A DNA stretch of 64,000 bases from Lewinellaceae bacterium (GCA_020636405.1 JACJXW010000009.1:248001-312000); one strand, 5' to 3'. Positions 35,901 through 45,650 are shown, counted from the first letter of the stretch. A program made the numbers and translations. The notes: a model not told the origin generated them from the sequence alone.

Positions 35901-37402
35901 AAGACACCGTTTTCGAACTTACTGACTTCTCCCGGAGATTGGGTTATCCACAATCGGTTTCCCTGGCCGATACTTACACCTCCATCCAGGCCGGAAATAG
36001 TCTGGAACGATTGTTCATTCAACACAAAAAGGCCCTCCCCGGAGGTGCAAAACCATACGTTTCCAGCCGCATCTTTCTCGATCCTTTCAATAGTTGCCCC
36101 CGTTTCCTCATTGGTCAGAGAATACTCCCAGAACTGCTTTCCATCAAATTTGTAGAGGTGGTCGCTGAAGTAAGCGATCCATATCTCACCGCTTATCGCA
36201 TCTTCCTGCCAATATAGCCTGAACTCCCGAAGACGGGCCGGGAACCGCTTAAAGGAGATACCATCATAGCAGAACAATTCATCTTCTGAAGAAAGCCACA
36301 AGTTGCCTGTCTGATCCTCAAATAGCGGATTAATAAAATCCTCCCCGTCCGGATGCGGAATAGCAAAATTGGTAAAGGAGGTACCGTCGTACCGGCTCAA
36401 CTTGCCAAATCCTACCAGCCAAATCACGCCTGCTTTATCCTCATAGATCCGGATAATGTTATTGTCCACCAAACCTTCTTTGGTCGTGAAATGCGTAAAC
36501 GTTTCGCCATTATACCTGGAAACGCCATACCGTCGCATAATCCAGACATTCCCTTTGGAATCTTCAAATATGTCCCTAACGCCATTCCCCGGGAATCCTT
36601 CCTTGGCAGAATAGTTGATAAATGACTGGCCATCAAAGAAAATAACCCCTTCGTGCAAGGTGTTCAGCCACAGGTTGCCATCGCGGGCCTTCCAGACCCC
36701 CCAAAGTTCATTTGAAGGCAAACCTTCTTTTTCCGTAAAATGCCAAAAGGAATGTCCGTCAAATTTACTCAGTCCTTTGCCTATATATGAGATCCACTTG
36801 TTTCCGTATATGTCTTCGATCAAACCAGAAGTACCTTCCATACTTAACCCCTGATCCACACCGATACGCTTCAGGTTATAACCTTGATCATAATAAGTAG
36901 CAGGAGGAATACTGGAAATCGGTTGTGGATACTGGACAGGGGTCTTTTTGCCCTCTATCTTTACGGGTACTCCGGTAATGACGGTATCGCCGATGGCACT
37001 TTTTAGCACGAAATCCTCTTTTTTTACTACCGGGAGGGTATCATAGGTGAGTGGCTTGCGGATGATATCAACCGAAACAGGCCGCCTGCTCGAGCGAAGC
37101 TTCGCATCCTGTTTTTCCCATCGCGCAGGTAAAACTTTCGTGGGCTGCTGATAAAATTCGTCAATCCGGCCTTTTGCCATGGTGGGCTGCATGGTTGCAA
37201 AAGGGTTTCCGTTTTGATCCAGAACAAGCTCAACACTATCCCCCGTGATCGGATTGAAGACGTAGGCCTCTGTAGTAGCTAGTGGCCGCCGGAGCACTTG
37301 ATCGCTCTCAACCCGCTCAGGTAGCGTATCTTCTCCCATGTTGCCCCCACAGGAGAATAGACCTGCCATCAGCAAGGAAATCAGCAAAAGCCTTGACAAC
37401 AT
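32960..37402 (-). CDS. Giant hybrid two-component regulator (HTCC), lipoprotein-like propeller sensor
   Basis: I start at the ATG at 37402, giving a lipoprotein signal (MLSRLLLISLLMAGLFSC); the frame extends 16 codons further. About 600 residues of propeller repeats (ENGDGNxWxGTxGxGLxKFDG-type) form the periplasmic sensor, followed by a Y_Y_Y domain, one membrane helix (WWAYLSYVLIIAGLIYRIY), HisKA with NITHEFRTPL, HATPase, a receiver (LIISDVMMPKKDG) and an AraC domain. HTCC proteins usually sense polysaccharide fragments and turn on nearby genes. Its last 500 bp are almost identical to those of the next regulator. Confidence 0.93.
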   Translation of the reverse strand: MLSRLLLISLLMAGLFSCGGNMGEDTLPERVESDQVLRRPLATTEAYVFNPITGDSVELVLDQNGNPFATMQPTMAKGRIDEFYQQPTKVLPARWEKQDAKLRSSRRPVSVDIIRKPLTYDTLPVVKKEDFVLKSAIGDTVITGVPVKIEGKKTPVQYPQPISSIPPATYYDQGYNLKRIGVDQGLSMEGTSGLIEDIYGNKWISYIGKGLSKFDGHSFWHFTEKEGLPSNELWGVWKARDGNLWLNTLHEGVIFFDGQSFINYSAKEGFPGNGVRDIFEDSKGNVWIMRRYGVSRYNGETFTHFTTKEGLVDNNIIRIYEDKAGVIWLVGFGKLSRYDGTSFTNFAIPHPDGEDFINPLFEDQTGNLWLSSEDELFCYDGISFKRFPARLREFRLYWQEDAISGEIWIAYFSDHLYKFDGKQFWEYSLTNEETGATIERIEKDAAGNVWFCTSGEGLFVLNEQSFQTISGLDGGVSIGQGNRLWITQSPGEVSKFENGVFWRLAGVDPQALIGPVLEDADQNVWIGLYRGLARYDGEKISYYQIDDLRAVAVTQAILEDHQGNIWLARNSGLLAKYDGAQYIRYDTQDGLPPYNFTFCMEDSRLQLWFSTEGGGLVKFDGISFTTFSEKEGLSSNQIISLAEDQEGNIWLGTRGSGLMKFDGTYFSYYTEDHGLSSNVVTALAVDQKNQIWVGTNAGLNVLISKSEQTVPPTDEKPAERWTPNEYAIYSFSKKDGLVESAIGWNALSIGEDSILRGGFVSEYFELDINHFTLPQEPIAVQLDRLDINGRAVDFRALAEDQPSGLTFSGVPAFFNYPADPTFSYQNNHLTFHYSATDWSAPHKVLYSYRLQGADQRWSVPSANTNASFRNLPPGRHTFELRALGQSQKWSAPFTYTFRVLPPWWRTWWAYLSYVLIIAGLIYRIYRFQLSRQLQRQETENLKALDAFKNELYTNITHEFRTPLTVISGMADQIKEPVKTKELIKRNSLSLLNLVNQILDLRKLELGKLKLDLAQADVVQYLQYLMASYEAMAELKGVKLHFIPKEKEFFMDFDQEKLLRIVSNLLSNAIKFTPEGGQVYLMLEKSALEKEAGERIEALYLSVSDTGTGIPQEQQAHIFNRFYQVEDTESKSKKYHYRGPGSNARKAGSGIGLALTKDLITLMGGTISLESTPGKGSTFTVLLPVSRTAMKVEIEQQTVEGLSTAAVDQVEVERTAVPLPPKAASGESGLSLLIIEDNRDVQQYLITLLESKYTLYLASDGEEGIDMAFEHIPDLIISDVMMPKKDGLEVCDTLKNDDRTSHIPIVLLTAKASVESRIQGLERGADAYLAKPFNEKELFIRLEKLAELRRLLQQRYQHLRPPADPVQPAPSADFSKEDAFMARLQKIVEGHLDDAGFGSTQLCEAMGMSRSHLHLKIKALTNRSTSIFIRTIRLHKAKELLQKGELNVTQVAFEVGFNDLSYFSKKFTEEFGVNPQKVVPS

Positions 37403-37541
37403 ACTTTTCCACGAACTAGAAGACCGAATGACTATATGAGTACTCAACATTCAAAAAAGCCTCGTCAGGAATGGGAAACAGAAAGCAAAATAATAGTTAC
37501 AGTAAATATATTGAATATATTATCAAATCAAGACAAGATTC

Positions 37542-40500
37542 TCAGACAGGAATAACATTCTGCGGATTCACCCCAAACTCCTCCGTGAACGTCCGGGAAA
37601 AGTAGCTCAGATCGTTAAAGCCCACCTCGAAGGCCACCTGCGTGACATTCAGCTCGCCTTTTTGGAGCAGTTCTTTGGCTTTGTGCAGGCGGATGGTGCG
37701 GATAAAGATGGAAGTGGAGCGGTTGGTCAGCGCTTTGATCTTCAGGTGAAGGTGAGAGCGGCTCATGCCCATCGCCTCACAGAGCTGGGCGGGGCCAAAG
37801 CTGGTGTCATCCAGGTGATCTTCCACGATCTTTTGCAGCTTTGCCATGATAGCATCCTCCTTTTCAAAGCTGGCGGACATTTCTGCCGGAACCGTTTCAG
37901 CTGACGGGCGGATCTGCTGATACCGATGTTGCAGCAACTGGCGCAATTCGGCCAGTTTTTCCAGGCGGATGAACAGCTCTTTTTCGTTGAAGGGCTTGGC
38001 CAGGTAGGCATCAGCGCCGCGCTCCAGGCCCTGGATACGGGACTCCACACTTCCCTTGGCGGTCAGTAAGACAATGGGGATGTGGCTGGTGCGCTTGTCG
38101 TTTTTCAGCGTGTCACAGACTTCCAGGCCATCTTTTTTGGGCATCATGACATCGCTGATGATGAGGTCGGGCATGTGTTCGAAGGCCATCTCTATACCTT
38201 CCTGGCCGTCACTGGCCAGGTAAAGGGTGTACTTCGGTTCTAACAAGGTAATGAGGTACTGTTGAATATCCCGGTTATCCTCTATGATGAGCAGGCTTAA
38301 CTCACTACTGCTCGCTGCAAAAGCGGGTTTCGCCAATAAGGGGGCGGGCACCTTTCCCGTTTCTACCGGGCCCTGGGCCACGGTGGCCAGGCCCTCAACC
38401 GCTTGTTGTTCGATTTCTACTTTTACGGCCTCCCGGCTCACTGGCAGCAATACGGTAAAGGTAGAGCCTTTGCCCGGCTTGCTTTCCAGGCTGATGGTGC
38501 CTCCCATGAGCGTGATCAGGTCCTTGATCAGGGCCAGGCCAACCCCGGATCCGGCCATTTCAAAGTCAACTTTTGCGCGGGACGTCTTTTGTTCTTTCGT
38601 TTCAGCAACATCCTCTACCTGATAGAAGCGGTCGAAAATATGCGTTTGTTTTTCCGGAGAAATACCAATCCCGGTATCGGACACTCGAAGGCATAAGGCT
38701 TCTGTTGCTGGCCCGGTTTCTTTTTCCAGGACACTTTTTTCCAGGATCAGATACACATCATTTCCGGCGGGTGTGAATTTGATGGCATTGGACAAAAGAT
38801 TGGAAATAATCCGGACTAATTTTTCCTGGTCAAAGTCCATAAACAAGGCTTTTTCCCTGGGAAGGAAATGTAGTGTCACGCCTTTCAGCTCTGCCATTGC
38901 CTCATAGGATGCAAGAATGTATTGGAGATACTTCACGATATCTCCCTGCACCAGATCGAGCTTCATTTTCCCAAGCTCCAGTTTGCGCAGGTCCAGAATT
39001 TGATTGACCAGGTTCAGCAGGCTGAGGCTGTTGCGCCTGATCAGTTCTTTAATTTTATGCTGGCCTTCGATTTGGTTGGCCATACCACTGATGACCGTTA
39101 GGGGCGTGCGGAATTCGTGGGAAATATTAGTAAAAAACAGTGTTTTTGCCTTGTCTATCTCCTTCAATTGTTCGGCCTGCGTTTCAATGATCTCTTTGTC
39201 CTCCCGAATCTGCCGGGTAGCTTCATTAATTCTGACTCTCAAACGCCAGATCCAGGTTACAGCTGCCAGGCCTGCCAGGAGGAAAATCAATGCGTAAAAC
39301 CAGGGGGATTTATAAAAGAACTCCCGGGCATGAATGTCCAGGGAAAGCGGCTCTTTTGTCCAATAGCCGTTGGCATCCCTGCCCTTGAGGAGCAAGCGAT
39401 ATTTTCCGGGAGGCAAATTATTTAAACTCAGGACATTCTGCTTGCCCAGAGGGGTCCAGTCGCTATCCTGGCCTTCCAGCTTGTATGCATATTGGTTCTC
39501 CTGGGATTTGAAATAACTGGAAAGGGCGAAGGAGAGGTTCAGATACCGATGGGCAGGTGGCAATTGAAACGTGCCCAGATCGTTCAGCAGGCCAGTCTGC
39601 TTCGTTTTCGCCCCTTTATTTACATCAAAATATTCCAGGGAAGTTAAATAAATACTTAATCCGTTGTTTTGCTCTATGCGCCCTTTGATCACCGCCGGGT
39701 CGATCACATGAAGCCCGTTAATGGTCCCGAAGAGCAATTTGCCGCCCTGGGTTTTTAGTGCGGCAAAGCGGTTGTTCTCTTTTTCGACCAAGCCATCTGT
39801 CAGGTCCAAATTGGTGATCAATTCCCCATTACTGTCGACGATGGAAATACCGTTATACGTTCCCAGCCACCAGTCGCCATCTACATCTTCCAAAATACTG
39901 GCCACGGTATTATTGGCCAATCCGGCATCGCTGTTGACAATGATCATATCGCCGGTATCGGGATCATAAATATTCAATCCTCCTAAAACCGTTCCCAACC
40001 ATAACCTTCCCTTTTCATCCTGCCTCATGGAAAGAAAACGAGCATCCACAAAGGGTGCTTTTTTCCCCAACACTTCAATTTCCTGGGTTGCCAGGTTGAT
40101 CTTCCAAAGGCCACTGTTGGAGGCCACCCACAATCTATCTTTTTGGCCGTAGGCCATCCCGTTCGGGAAGCCGGGTATTTGAATAGGTTCCCCATTGCCC
40201 AAAAGAGGAGTAGCCTGATTGGAGGAAAAACGGTAAAGAAATAACCGGCCATCATTTGTAATAAGTACATACCGATCAGAGTTGGCAGGACAAAAACTCC
40301 TTATTGTCCCGATACCGGGAGCAAAAGATTCACAGCTTTGAGTTAGCGGGTCATATTTGATCATTAGATCACCATCGGACGTTACCAATTTTCCTGCCTG
40401 ATCATAATAGAACGCGGTGCGGAAGTGTTGAACATCAAATGGACATCCCGGCACGCTAATTTTAGAAACGGTGTTGGCCTTTAGATCTAATAAATCATTG

Positions 40501-41711
40501 CCGGCCCTCTGGGATGTGACCATGACCTTATTATCCGGCAATTCCACCATAGCTCTGATGCCCTCCCCCTTAAGGAAATGCCGGATACCAGCAGGGTTGA
40601 TCGCGTTCTTAATATGAATACCTTGATCTGAACAAATACCTACCTGATCTCTGAAGTCCTGCCCCCAAAGACTATAGACTTTGATCCCCTCCAGGTCGGT
40701 AAAAAAAGTGGAATAATCGTAGCGAACACCTGCGGCATCCTGTAAAAATGCCTTATGTTTCTTGTTTTTGTCCTGAAACAGGAAAAGATAATTTCCTGAA
40801 TCATCCCCAAAAACCAGACTGGTTGTCGATAAGTTTTCCGGCTGGCGTTCAACCCGCTCGATAATGTCTTTTTCCTTATTGTATTTATACTGTACGACAG
40901 CGTTCTCAGCGGAAAGATCCTTCAAAAAAATAAAGATATCATCCAAAGGATTCACCTTCATGGCGTCGGGGGTGACTACAATTATCCCGGTGCTGATCCC
41001 CAGCTCGTCAGTTACAAAATCGGATAGGAAGTATTTTTTAGCGGTATTGGTTCTGAAGTTGTAGCGAACCAAATAGTTAGCTGTTCTCCCCAGGGAGAAC
41101 CAGGCTTCCTGCTCATTCAAATAGAACACATCACTATTGCTATCTAAAACTCCCAAATCCTTTAGACTCCCTAACGTTGTTAGCTTACCACTACTCCACT
41201 CTACAATTACAAATCGTTCGACTTGCTTGAAAACCAGCAGTATCCGGTTGTCCGGTGAAAGGGTTCCCAAAATAATTTCCCCCTGGATAGGAATATCTTC
41301 GAAACGCAAACGGTGGTCCCGCAGGTCATAGAAAAAGAGCTTGTTGGCTTCCGGGCCGGAGGTATAACCTAGTAGGGTGGTTTTCTGCAGGCCCAATCCA
41401 ATGAACTTTGGATCAACAGGCAGGTTTTCGATTTCTCCCCGAACGAATTTGAATTCATATCCATCAAACTGGAACAAATTAAGAGAGGCCTGCGTCCTTG
41501 CTGAAGCGCAAGGTATCAACCACAACCTGCCGTCTGCATCCTGAAGGGCCTGGTCAAAACAAGTGGAGGGGAAACTACTGTAATCGCTGAAGTCTTCCGA
41601 ATAGGATGGGTATATCTTTGGCAGCGCATTGATATCCTGAGCCTGGAAAGTTGGAACAGCAAAAAGGAAGCATAATAGGATCAGGCCTGGAAATCGATTC
41701 ATGATGGCCAC
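37542..41711 (-). CDS. Giant hybrid two-component regulator (HTCC), second paralogue
   Basis: The protein of up to 1389 residues starts with a signal peptide (MNRFPGLILLCFLFAVPTF; the ATG at 41702 is as likely as 41711). It has a diverged propeller sensor (about 30-740), Y_Y_Y, a membrane helix (WFYALIFLLAGLAAVTWIW), HisKA with NISHEFRTPL, HATPase (GVGLALIKD), a receiver (LIISDVMMPKKDG) and an AraC domain. Its DNA-binding helices match those of the neighbouring HTCC nearly residue for residue, whereas the sensors differ strongly. This implies different inputs acting on the same sites. Confidence 0.93.
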   Translation of the reverse strand: MAIMNRFPGLILLCFLFAVPTFQAQDINALPKIYPSYSEDFSDYSSFPSTCFDQALQDADGRLWLIPCASARTQASLNLFQFDGYEFKFVRGEIENLPVDPKFIGLGLQKTTLLGYTSGPEANKLFFYDLRDHRLRFEDIPIQGEIILGTLSPDNRILLVFKQVERFVIVEWSSGKLTTLGSLKDLGVLDSNSDVFYLNEQEAWFSLGRTANYLVRYNFRTNTAKKYFLSDFVTDELGISTGIIVVTPDAMKVNPLDDIFIFLKDLSAENAVVQYKYNKEKDIIERVERQPENLSTTSLVFGDDSGNYLFLFQDKNKKHKAFLQDAAGVRYDYSTFFTDLEGIKVYSLWGQDFRDQVGICSDQGIHIKNAINPAGIRHFLKGEGIRAMVELPDNKVMVTSQRAGNDLLDLKANTVSKISVPGCPFDVQHFRTAFYYDQAGKLVTSDGDLMIKYDPLTQSCESFAPGIGTIRSFCPANSDRYVLITNDGRLFLYRFSSNQATPLLGNGEPIQIPGFPNGMAYGQKDRLWVASNSGLWKINLATQEIEVLGKKAPFVDARFLSMRQDEKGRLWLGTVLGGLNIYDPDTGDMIIVNSDAGLANNTVASILEDVDGDWWLGTYNGISIVDSNGELITNLDLTDGLVEKENNRFAALKTQGGKLLFGTINGLHVIDPAVIKGRIEQNNGLSIYLTSLEYFDVNKGAKTKQTGLLNDLGTFQLPPAHRYLNLSFALSSYFKSQENQYAYKLEGQDSDWTPLGKQNVLSLNNLPPGKYRLLLKGRDANGYWTKEPLSLDIHAREFFYKSPWFYALIFLLAGLAAVTWIWRLRVRINEATRQIREDKEIIETQAEQLKEIDKAKTLFFTNISHEFRTPLTVISGMANQIEGQHKIKELIRRNSLSLLNLVNQILDLRKLELGKMKLDLVQGDIVKYLQYILASYEAMAELKGVTLHFLPREKALFMDFDQEKLVRIISNLLSNAIKFTPAGNDVYLILEKSVLEKETGPATEALCLRVSDTGIGISPEKQTHIFDRFYQVEDVAETKEQKTSRAKVDFEMAGSGVGLALIKDLITLMGGTISLESKPGKGSTFTVLLPVSREAVKVEIEQQAVEGLATVAQGPVETGKVPAPLLAKPAFAASSSELSLLIIEDNRDIQQYLITLLEPKYTLYLASDGQEGIEMAFEHMPDLIISDVMMPKKDGLEVCDTLKNDKRTSHIPIVLLTAKGSVESRIQGLERGADAYLAKPFNEKELFIRLEKLAELRQLLQHRYQQIRPSAETVPAEMSASFEKEDAIMAKLQKIVEDHLDDTSFGPAQLCEAMGMSRSHLHLKIKALTNRSTSIFIRTIRLHKAKELLQKGELNVTQVAFEVGFNDLSYFSRTFTEEFGVNPQNVIPV

Positions 41712-41912
41712 CCGAAGGGTTTGCTTAGAATTGGTGCTACAAACAACAAAGAAGTCTCCAAAAGTATAAAGTTAAGATCAGATGAAGTACAATTAAATCA
41801 CATTCACGTAATAAATTCCAATTTACATATTTTTTCAGCCTGATGAGGCAGAAGACGAAGTTATACTTACAAGAAAGTAGTTAAAAGTACTGAGCTGGGG
41901 CGAGGATAAAAA

Positions 41913-41946
41913 AGCCCCGGCACAGTACGATCGCTGTGCCGGGGCT
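41913..41946 (-). terminator. Intrinsic terminator of the lipoprotein gene
   Basis: AGCCCCGGCACAG and its complement flank an 8-nt loop; a T-run follows on the minus strand. The rest of 41712-41986 shows no gene. Confidence 0.8.
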
Positions 41947-41986
41947 GCCTTGAATCAGCAGATGATTCCATTCTTTTATATCTACA

Positions 41987-42754
41987 TCAGTTGGCGGTGT
42001 GCGCCAGTTCGAGTGTATAACGATGGGCGGTGATCGGCCCGGTTGCAAGTTGGGAAAGGGAATCTGCGAGGATTTGGCACCCCTGGTCTTGGGCCCATTC
42101 TTCGAGGCTACTTGTGGGATGAAAAAAGGAGAGCGAAAGCACTTCGTACAAGTCCGGGTTCAGCGTGTGGTAACTGCGCCGTTTCTGCCCGGAGTTTTCG
42201 ACGGCGGCAGGGATGTCGTTCGTGACGATATCCACGGCCGCGTCATAGGTGTCGGCAGTAAAGAAGCCGTTGTAAACGACCACTTCATCACCCGGTTCCG
42301 GAAGGTATTCCGGGCTGTCTTCGGAAAAGTGCGTATCGTGGATCAGGCCGGTGGTATAGCTTTCCACAAGCAGCGGTTCACGGTAAAGAGGATACAATTT
42401 CTGCAGAACGGCATCCCGCTCCTCACTGTTCAGCCATTCCGACGTACTACTGTTGGCGTGGAAGAATGAGATCGCATAGACTTCGGCACTATCGGGATTG
42501 CTCATAAAATACGTGCGCCGGACCTGGCCCGAGTTTTCTATGGCCACACTAAATTCTTCCACTACGATGCGCTTGCCTTCTTCGTAGTCCGCCGGGTTAA
42601 ATTTATGGGTGAAGGATACCGCATGGTTGCCCACCTCCGGAAGATAATCCGGGTTGGGGGAAGCATCTTCCTTATCGCATGCAGCAAAAAAAGTCAAGAT
42701 CAACAGCGCAAAAAGGGGCAGGATCAATCGTCCTGCATGTTGAGATAGGTTCAT
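41987..42754 (-). CDS. Lipoprotein with two related alpha/beta domains
   Basis: I start at the ATG at 42754 (MNLSQHAGRLILPLFALLIL, then FAACDK, a lipobox). The mature part holds two copies of one ~95-residue unit, each opening with YLPExG and containing AxENSGQxRRxY followed by SAEVYAISFFHAN- or YEVLSLSFFHPT-like segments. The unit recalls the ABM/ferredoxin-like fold of antibiotic-biosynthesis monooxygenases, but the catalytic state is unknown. It lies between the regulators and the lectin array, without the regulon promoter. Confidence 0.7.
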   Translation of the reverse strand: MNLSQHAGRLILPLFALLILTFFAACDKEDASPNPDYLPEVGNHAVSFTHKFNPADYEEGKRIVVEEFSVAIENSGQVRRTYFMSNPDSAEVYAISFFHANSSTSEWLNSEERDAVLQKLYPLYREPLLVESYTTGLIHDTHFSEDSPEYLPEPGDEVVVYNGFFTADTYDAAVDIVTNDIPAAVENSGQKRRSYHTLNPDLYEVLSLSFFHPTSSLEEWAQDQGCQILADSLSQLATGPITAHRYTLELAHTAN

Positions 42755-42779
42755 TGTATTGAATTTTAGGTTTTCGAAA

Positions 42780-43222
42780 TCAATTGAAAAAATGGTGTGT
42801 CGTTGGAATTCCTTGATTACTGTACGCGCCGGCAACCTCACCGAAGCCATAACCGGCTGTGATAAGGTTTCCATCCGCCTGGATCACCATGCTCCAAATA
42901 TCATCCCAGCCTGGCCCAATTTCAGTGAGTACTTTACCCTGATCTCCGAAAGTAGCATCCGGAGATCCGTTGCTGTTATACCAGCTCAAGGCAAATGCAG
43001 CACCTCCTGGGTTATCTGGATACGCGCTGGTACCCGCGGCCACGATCTTGCCGTCAGCCTGAATGACCAGCGCCTGGATATAGTCAAAATCGTTCTGTAA
43101 ATCGGTAATGACCATTCCGTTGGTACCAAGGATTCGTCCGGCGAACCATCCGGAAGGTAGCGGGCCATCACAAAATCACCGCCATTGCTCAATCCTCCCG
43201 CAATGATTGTCGCAAATATTTA
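42780..43222 (-). pseudogene. Fragment of a delta-60 repeat (DUF5122) protein
   Basis: Two frames together give typical repeats: DFVMARYLPDGSPDES, then ALVIQADGKIVAAGTS, ALSWYNSNGSPDATFG and SMVIQADGNLITAGYG. These are propeller repeats of large secreted Bacteroidota proteins. The fragment lacks a start, begins at the stop of the next gene, and has one frameshift near 43120, so it is a remnant. Confidence 0.65.
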
Positions 43223-43223
43223 T

Positions 43224-43718
43224 TCACTTGCGCTCAAGTAAAATACGGCCCGCTAATGCGTTATCGCCGCTTTCCCAAACCATACACTGCATGGTGTTTT
43301 CTCCGGTAATAGTACACTTGTAAATAGTGTGATCGCCAATATCGGTCATCAATACCGACTTCCCATCCCAATCAATCACACCTATTGAAGGAGTTGCCGT
43401 ATTGGGCAGAGGATCGGAACCATGGCGCCCGGGATGTTCCGGGCTTTTAGGAATTACAGATAGGTAGACTTCGAAGACCCCACCGTTCTGGCCTTTAATT
43501 TCAAATTCGGCAGTTTCATAATCTTCAGGAAAATTACTGATTTTCTTATTCGCGTAAATTAACCGACCATCGGTAATTACCCAAATGCCCTCCAGGTTTG
43601 GAATGGGCGCCGTCGCATTTTGTGGATCCTCTGCGCTTTGGGGTTTGTCGACGCATTGGCTAAATACCAGGGAGATAAAACAGAGGCCTAAGAGCAGTGT
43701 AAGATTTCTAGTAAACAT
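43224..43718 (-). CDS. Small secreted lipoprotein, lipocalin-like, regulon member
   Basis: A signal peptide (MFTRNLTLLLGLCFISLVFSQC) precedes a ~140-residue beta-rich domain starting LEGIWVITDG and ending GRILLERK. The opening GxW and the strand pattern resemble a lipocalin-like barrel, without proof. The regulon promoter at 43771-43834 ties it to the lectin genes. The 45792-46286 product has a similar layout. Confidence 0.65.
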   Translation of the reverse strand: MFTRNLTLLLGLCFISLVFSQCVDKPQSAEDPQNATAPIPNLEGIWVITDGRLIYANKKISNFPEDYETAEFEIKGQNGGVFEVYLSVIPKSPEHPGRHGSDPLPNTATPSIGVIDWDGKSVLMTDIGDHTIYKCTITGENTMQCMVWESGDNALAGRILLERK

Positions 43719-43770
43719 GTTGAACAGTTTTGTTAATTAGGTATGAAATGTACTCGGATTGATACACCTG

Positions 43771-43834
43771 CACATCTACCAGTCTTCCGAAATCAAGACG
43801 TGCACTCTTGTTTCGATTTCTTGAACTATTGTTT
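43771..43834 (-). promoter_or_regulatory. 64-bp regulon promoter for the small lipoprotein gene
   Basis: Half-sites at 43804-43813 (one mismatch) and 43825-43834; the -7 position (43771-43778) reads TAGATGTG on the minus strand, one base off consensus. Confidence 0.7.
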
Positions 43835-43841
43835 AATATTG

Positions 43842-43874
43842 GAGAGGGTGAGCACTTGAGGTGCTCACCCTCTC
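43842..43874 (-). terminator. Terminator of lectin gene 1
   Basis: GAGAGGGTGAGCAC and its exact complement flank a 5-nt loop just after the stop codon. Confidence 0.8.
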
Positions 43875-43889
43875 ATCTGGTTATTTTAC

Positions 43890-45605
43890 TTACTCCTGGA
43901 TCAGGAACTGCTGCGCGGTCGATCCATCACAATCCTGGATGTCGATATTCGACCGCTTGCCGTACACACCATCGGTATTTTTCTCGATCTGCATGCATTT
44001 GTCCGGGTTGACCACCGAGCGGATCGCCTGGGTCATCCCGTCGTAGATCCATTTCTGGGCGTTGGTGCCGTTGCAGTTGTACAACTGGACGTTGTTGCTC
44101 TGGCTGAGGTCGATGCACAGATCGCGATATTCGCGCATTTTAATGCTCAAACCGTCAAAATACCAGTACTCGGCGTACAGCGTTTGGTCCTTGGTCCACA
44201 GCTGGATATTGGAGCCCGATTCATTACCGGTATGCGAGTGTACGGCAAAGCCAGGGGCTAAAACCGGGACGATGAACCTGGCTTTGACCGGAATACTTAT
44301 GGTCGTGGCCCCGTCTATCGTCCACTTCATGTTGTTATTGGTATAGTTGCAATCCCACAATTGGATATTAACATTCGAATTCGGATACGCGCTACCGTTT
44401 GTGGCATCGATGCATTTGTCCGAGTTCACACCTGAGTGGATGGTTTGGTAGAGGCCGTTGTATACCCATTTCTGGGCACCGCTTCCATTGCAATCCCACA
44501 ACTGGATGTTGGCGCCGTTTGCTGTGTTACTATTGTCGAGGTCCAGGCATTTTCCAAAATCCACCATTGAGTGGATCGTTCGATTGCTGGTACTGATCAC
44601 CCATTGCTGATTGGGGTTGCCCGTACAAGTGTACGTTTGAATGTTAGTGCCGTTGCTGGTACTGCTACGGTAATCGTCAATACACTTATTGGTGTTAAAG
44701 GCAAAGTGGATCGGCCCCACATCGTATGAGTACATGATATATCCATCTTGTGGAGACTCGGTCACGCCATTGGCTGAGGCTTTGGCTGTACTAAAATAAG
44801 TAGGATTCGTCCAACTGCCTCCACCATTTTCATGTGATAAATAACCTCCGTAGTAGCCGCCTCCGCCACCACCGTAATAATAGTTATTATCACCGGATGA
44901 AACGTGATGGTATGATCCACCACTACCAAAGCCTGCGCCACCCGGGTACGTTGTACAGGGCGAAGATACAACAGCCCGTAAGGGTTGGCCGTCTACTATC
45001 CCGGCCGTTCCTTCACATTTGTATTCATCAGTGTTGCCAGAGTACGCTGAACCACCTTTATAGCCTGGATATGTATTTTCACCAGGATTTTCTACCATAT
45101 TGTCGATACTGGCTCTTCCCTGACCGCCATCATAGGCAGTTCTATCCTTGGCCATATCTCTTTGTACTATATTTACATAGGCACCACCGCCTCCGGCTGC
45201 CACGGCAATAATACTCCACTGGGAAGAACCAGGTGCTTTATAAACAAGGCCTGAAGCGCCGCCTCCTCCTCCAGCTCCATCTCTGTCATTGGGTACAGTG
45301 CCGCCTGCAGCCCCGGCAATGAATCGCAGGGTCCCGCCGGGCTTGATCATGCCGGTTCCGGTCCCGATGTTAAGTATTCCTTGGATAGTAGCACCCCGGC
45401 CACCCTGTGCCAATTTGATCCTGCCACCATCTCCACCCTGAAGCTCGACATACATTTTATCTTGATCGCTCGGCACGACAATATCTTTTTTCTCGGTTAC
45501 GGTGAACGACTGGGCACGCATTTCTGCCCTGGCCATCCCCAGGAAGATCATCATGAACGAAAGGATCCAAATGCCTTTGTTTGATCTATTGATTTGTGTT
45601 TTCAT
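43890..45605 (-). CDS. Lectin array protein 1: glycine-rich domain plus two ricin lectin domains
   Basis: The ATG at 45605 (MKTQINRSNKGIWILSFMMI) gives a signal peptide ending near MRAQ; the frame extends 23 codons further but has no signal there. A glycine-rich domain like that of ALK/LTK receptors follows (MYVELQGGDGGRIK, with GGGGG runs). The last ~270 residues hold two ricin-type domains with QxW-type motifs (NQQW, AQKW, NMKW, AQKW). It ends in QQFLIQE like all nine. Expected role: secreted carbohydrate binding. It is the first gene on the regulator side and the only one whose second ricin domain uses EYWYFDG. Confidence 0.88.
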   Translation of the reverse strand: MKTQINRSNKGIWILSFMMIFLGMARAEMRAQSFTVTEKKDIVVPSDQDKMYVELQGGDGGRIKLAQGGRGATIQGILNIGTGTGMIKPGGTLRFIAGAAGGTVPNDRDGAGGGGGASGLVYKAPGSSQWSIIAVAAGGGGAYVNIVQRDMAKDRTAYDGGQGRASIDNMVENPGENTYPGYKGGSAYSGNTDEYKCEGTAGIVDGQPLRAVVSSPCTTYPGGAGFGSGGSYHHVSSGDNNYYYGGGGGGYYGGYLSHENGGGSWTNPTYFSTAKASANGVTESPQDGYIMYSYDVGPIHFAFNTNKCIDDYRSSTSNGTNIQTYTCTGNPNQQWVISTSNRTIHSMVDFGKCLDLDNSNTANGANIQLWDCNGSGAQKWVYNGLYQTIHSGVNSDKCIDATNGSAYPNSNVNIQLWDCNYTNNNMKWTIDGATTISIPVKARFIVPVLAPGFAVHSHTGNESGSNIQLWTKDQTLYAEYWYFDGLSIKMREYRDLCIDLSQSNNVQLYNCNGTNAQKWIYDGMTQAIRSVVNPDKCMQIEKNTDGVYGKRSNIDIQDCDGSTAQQFLIQE

Positions 45606-45650
45606 TTTCGTATTTTTTATTTCTGAATCTTGATTGGCGATTGCTCCATA

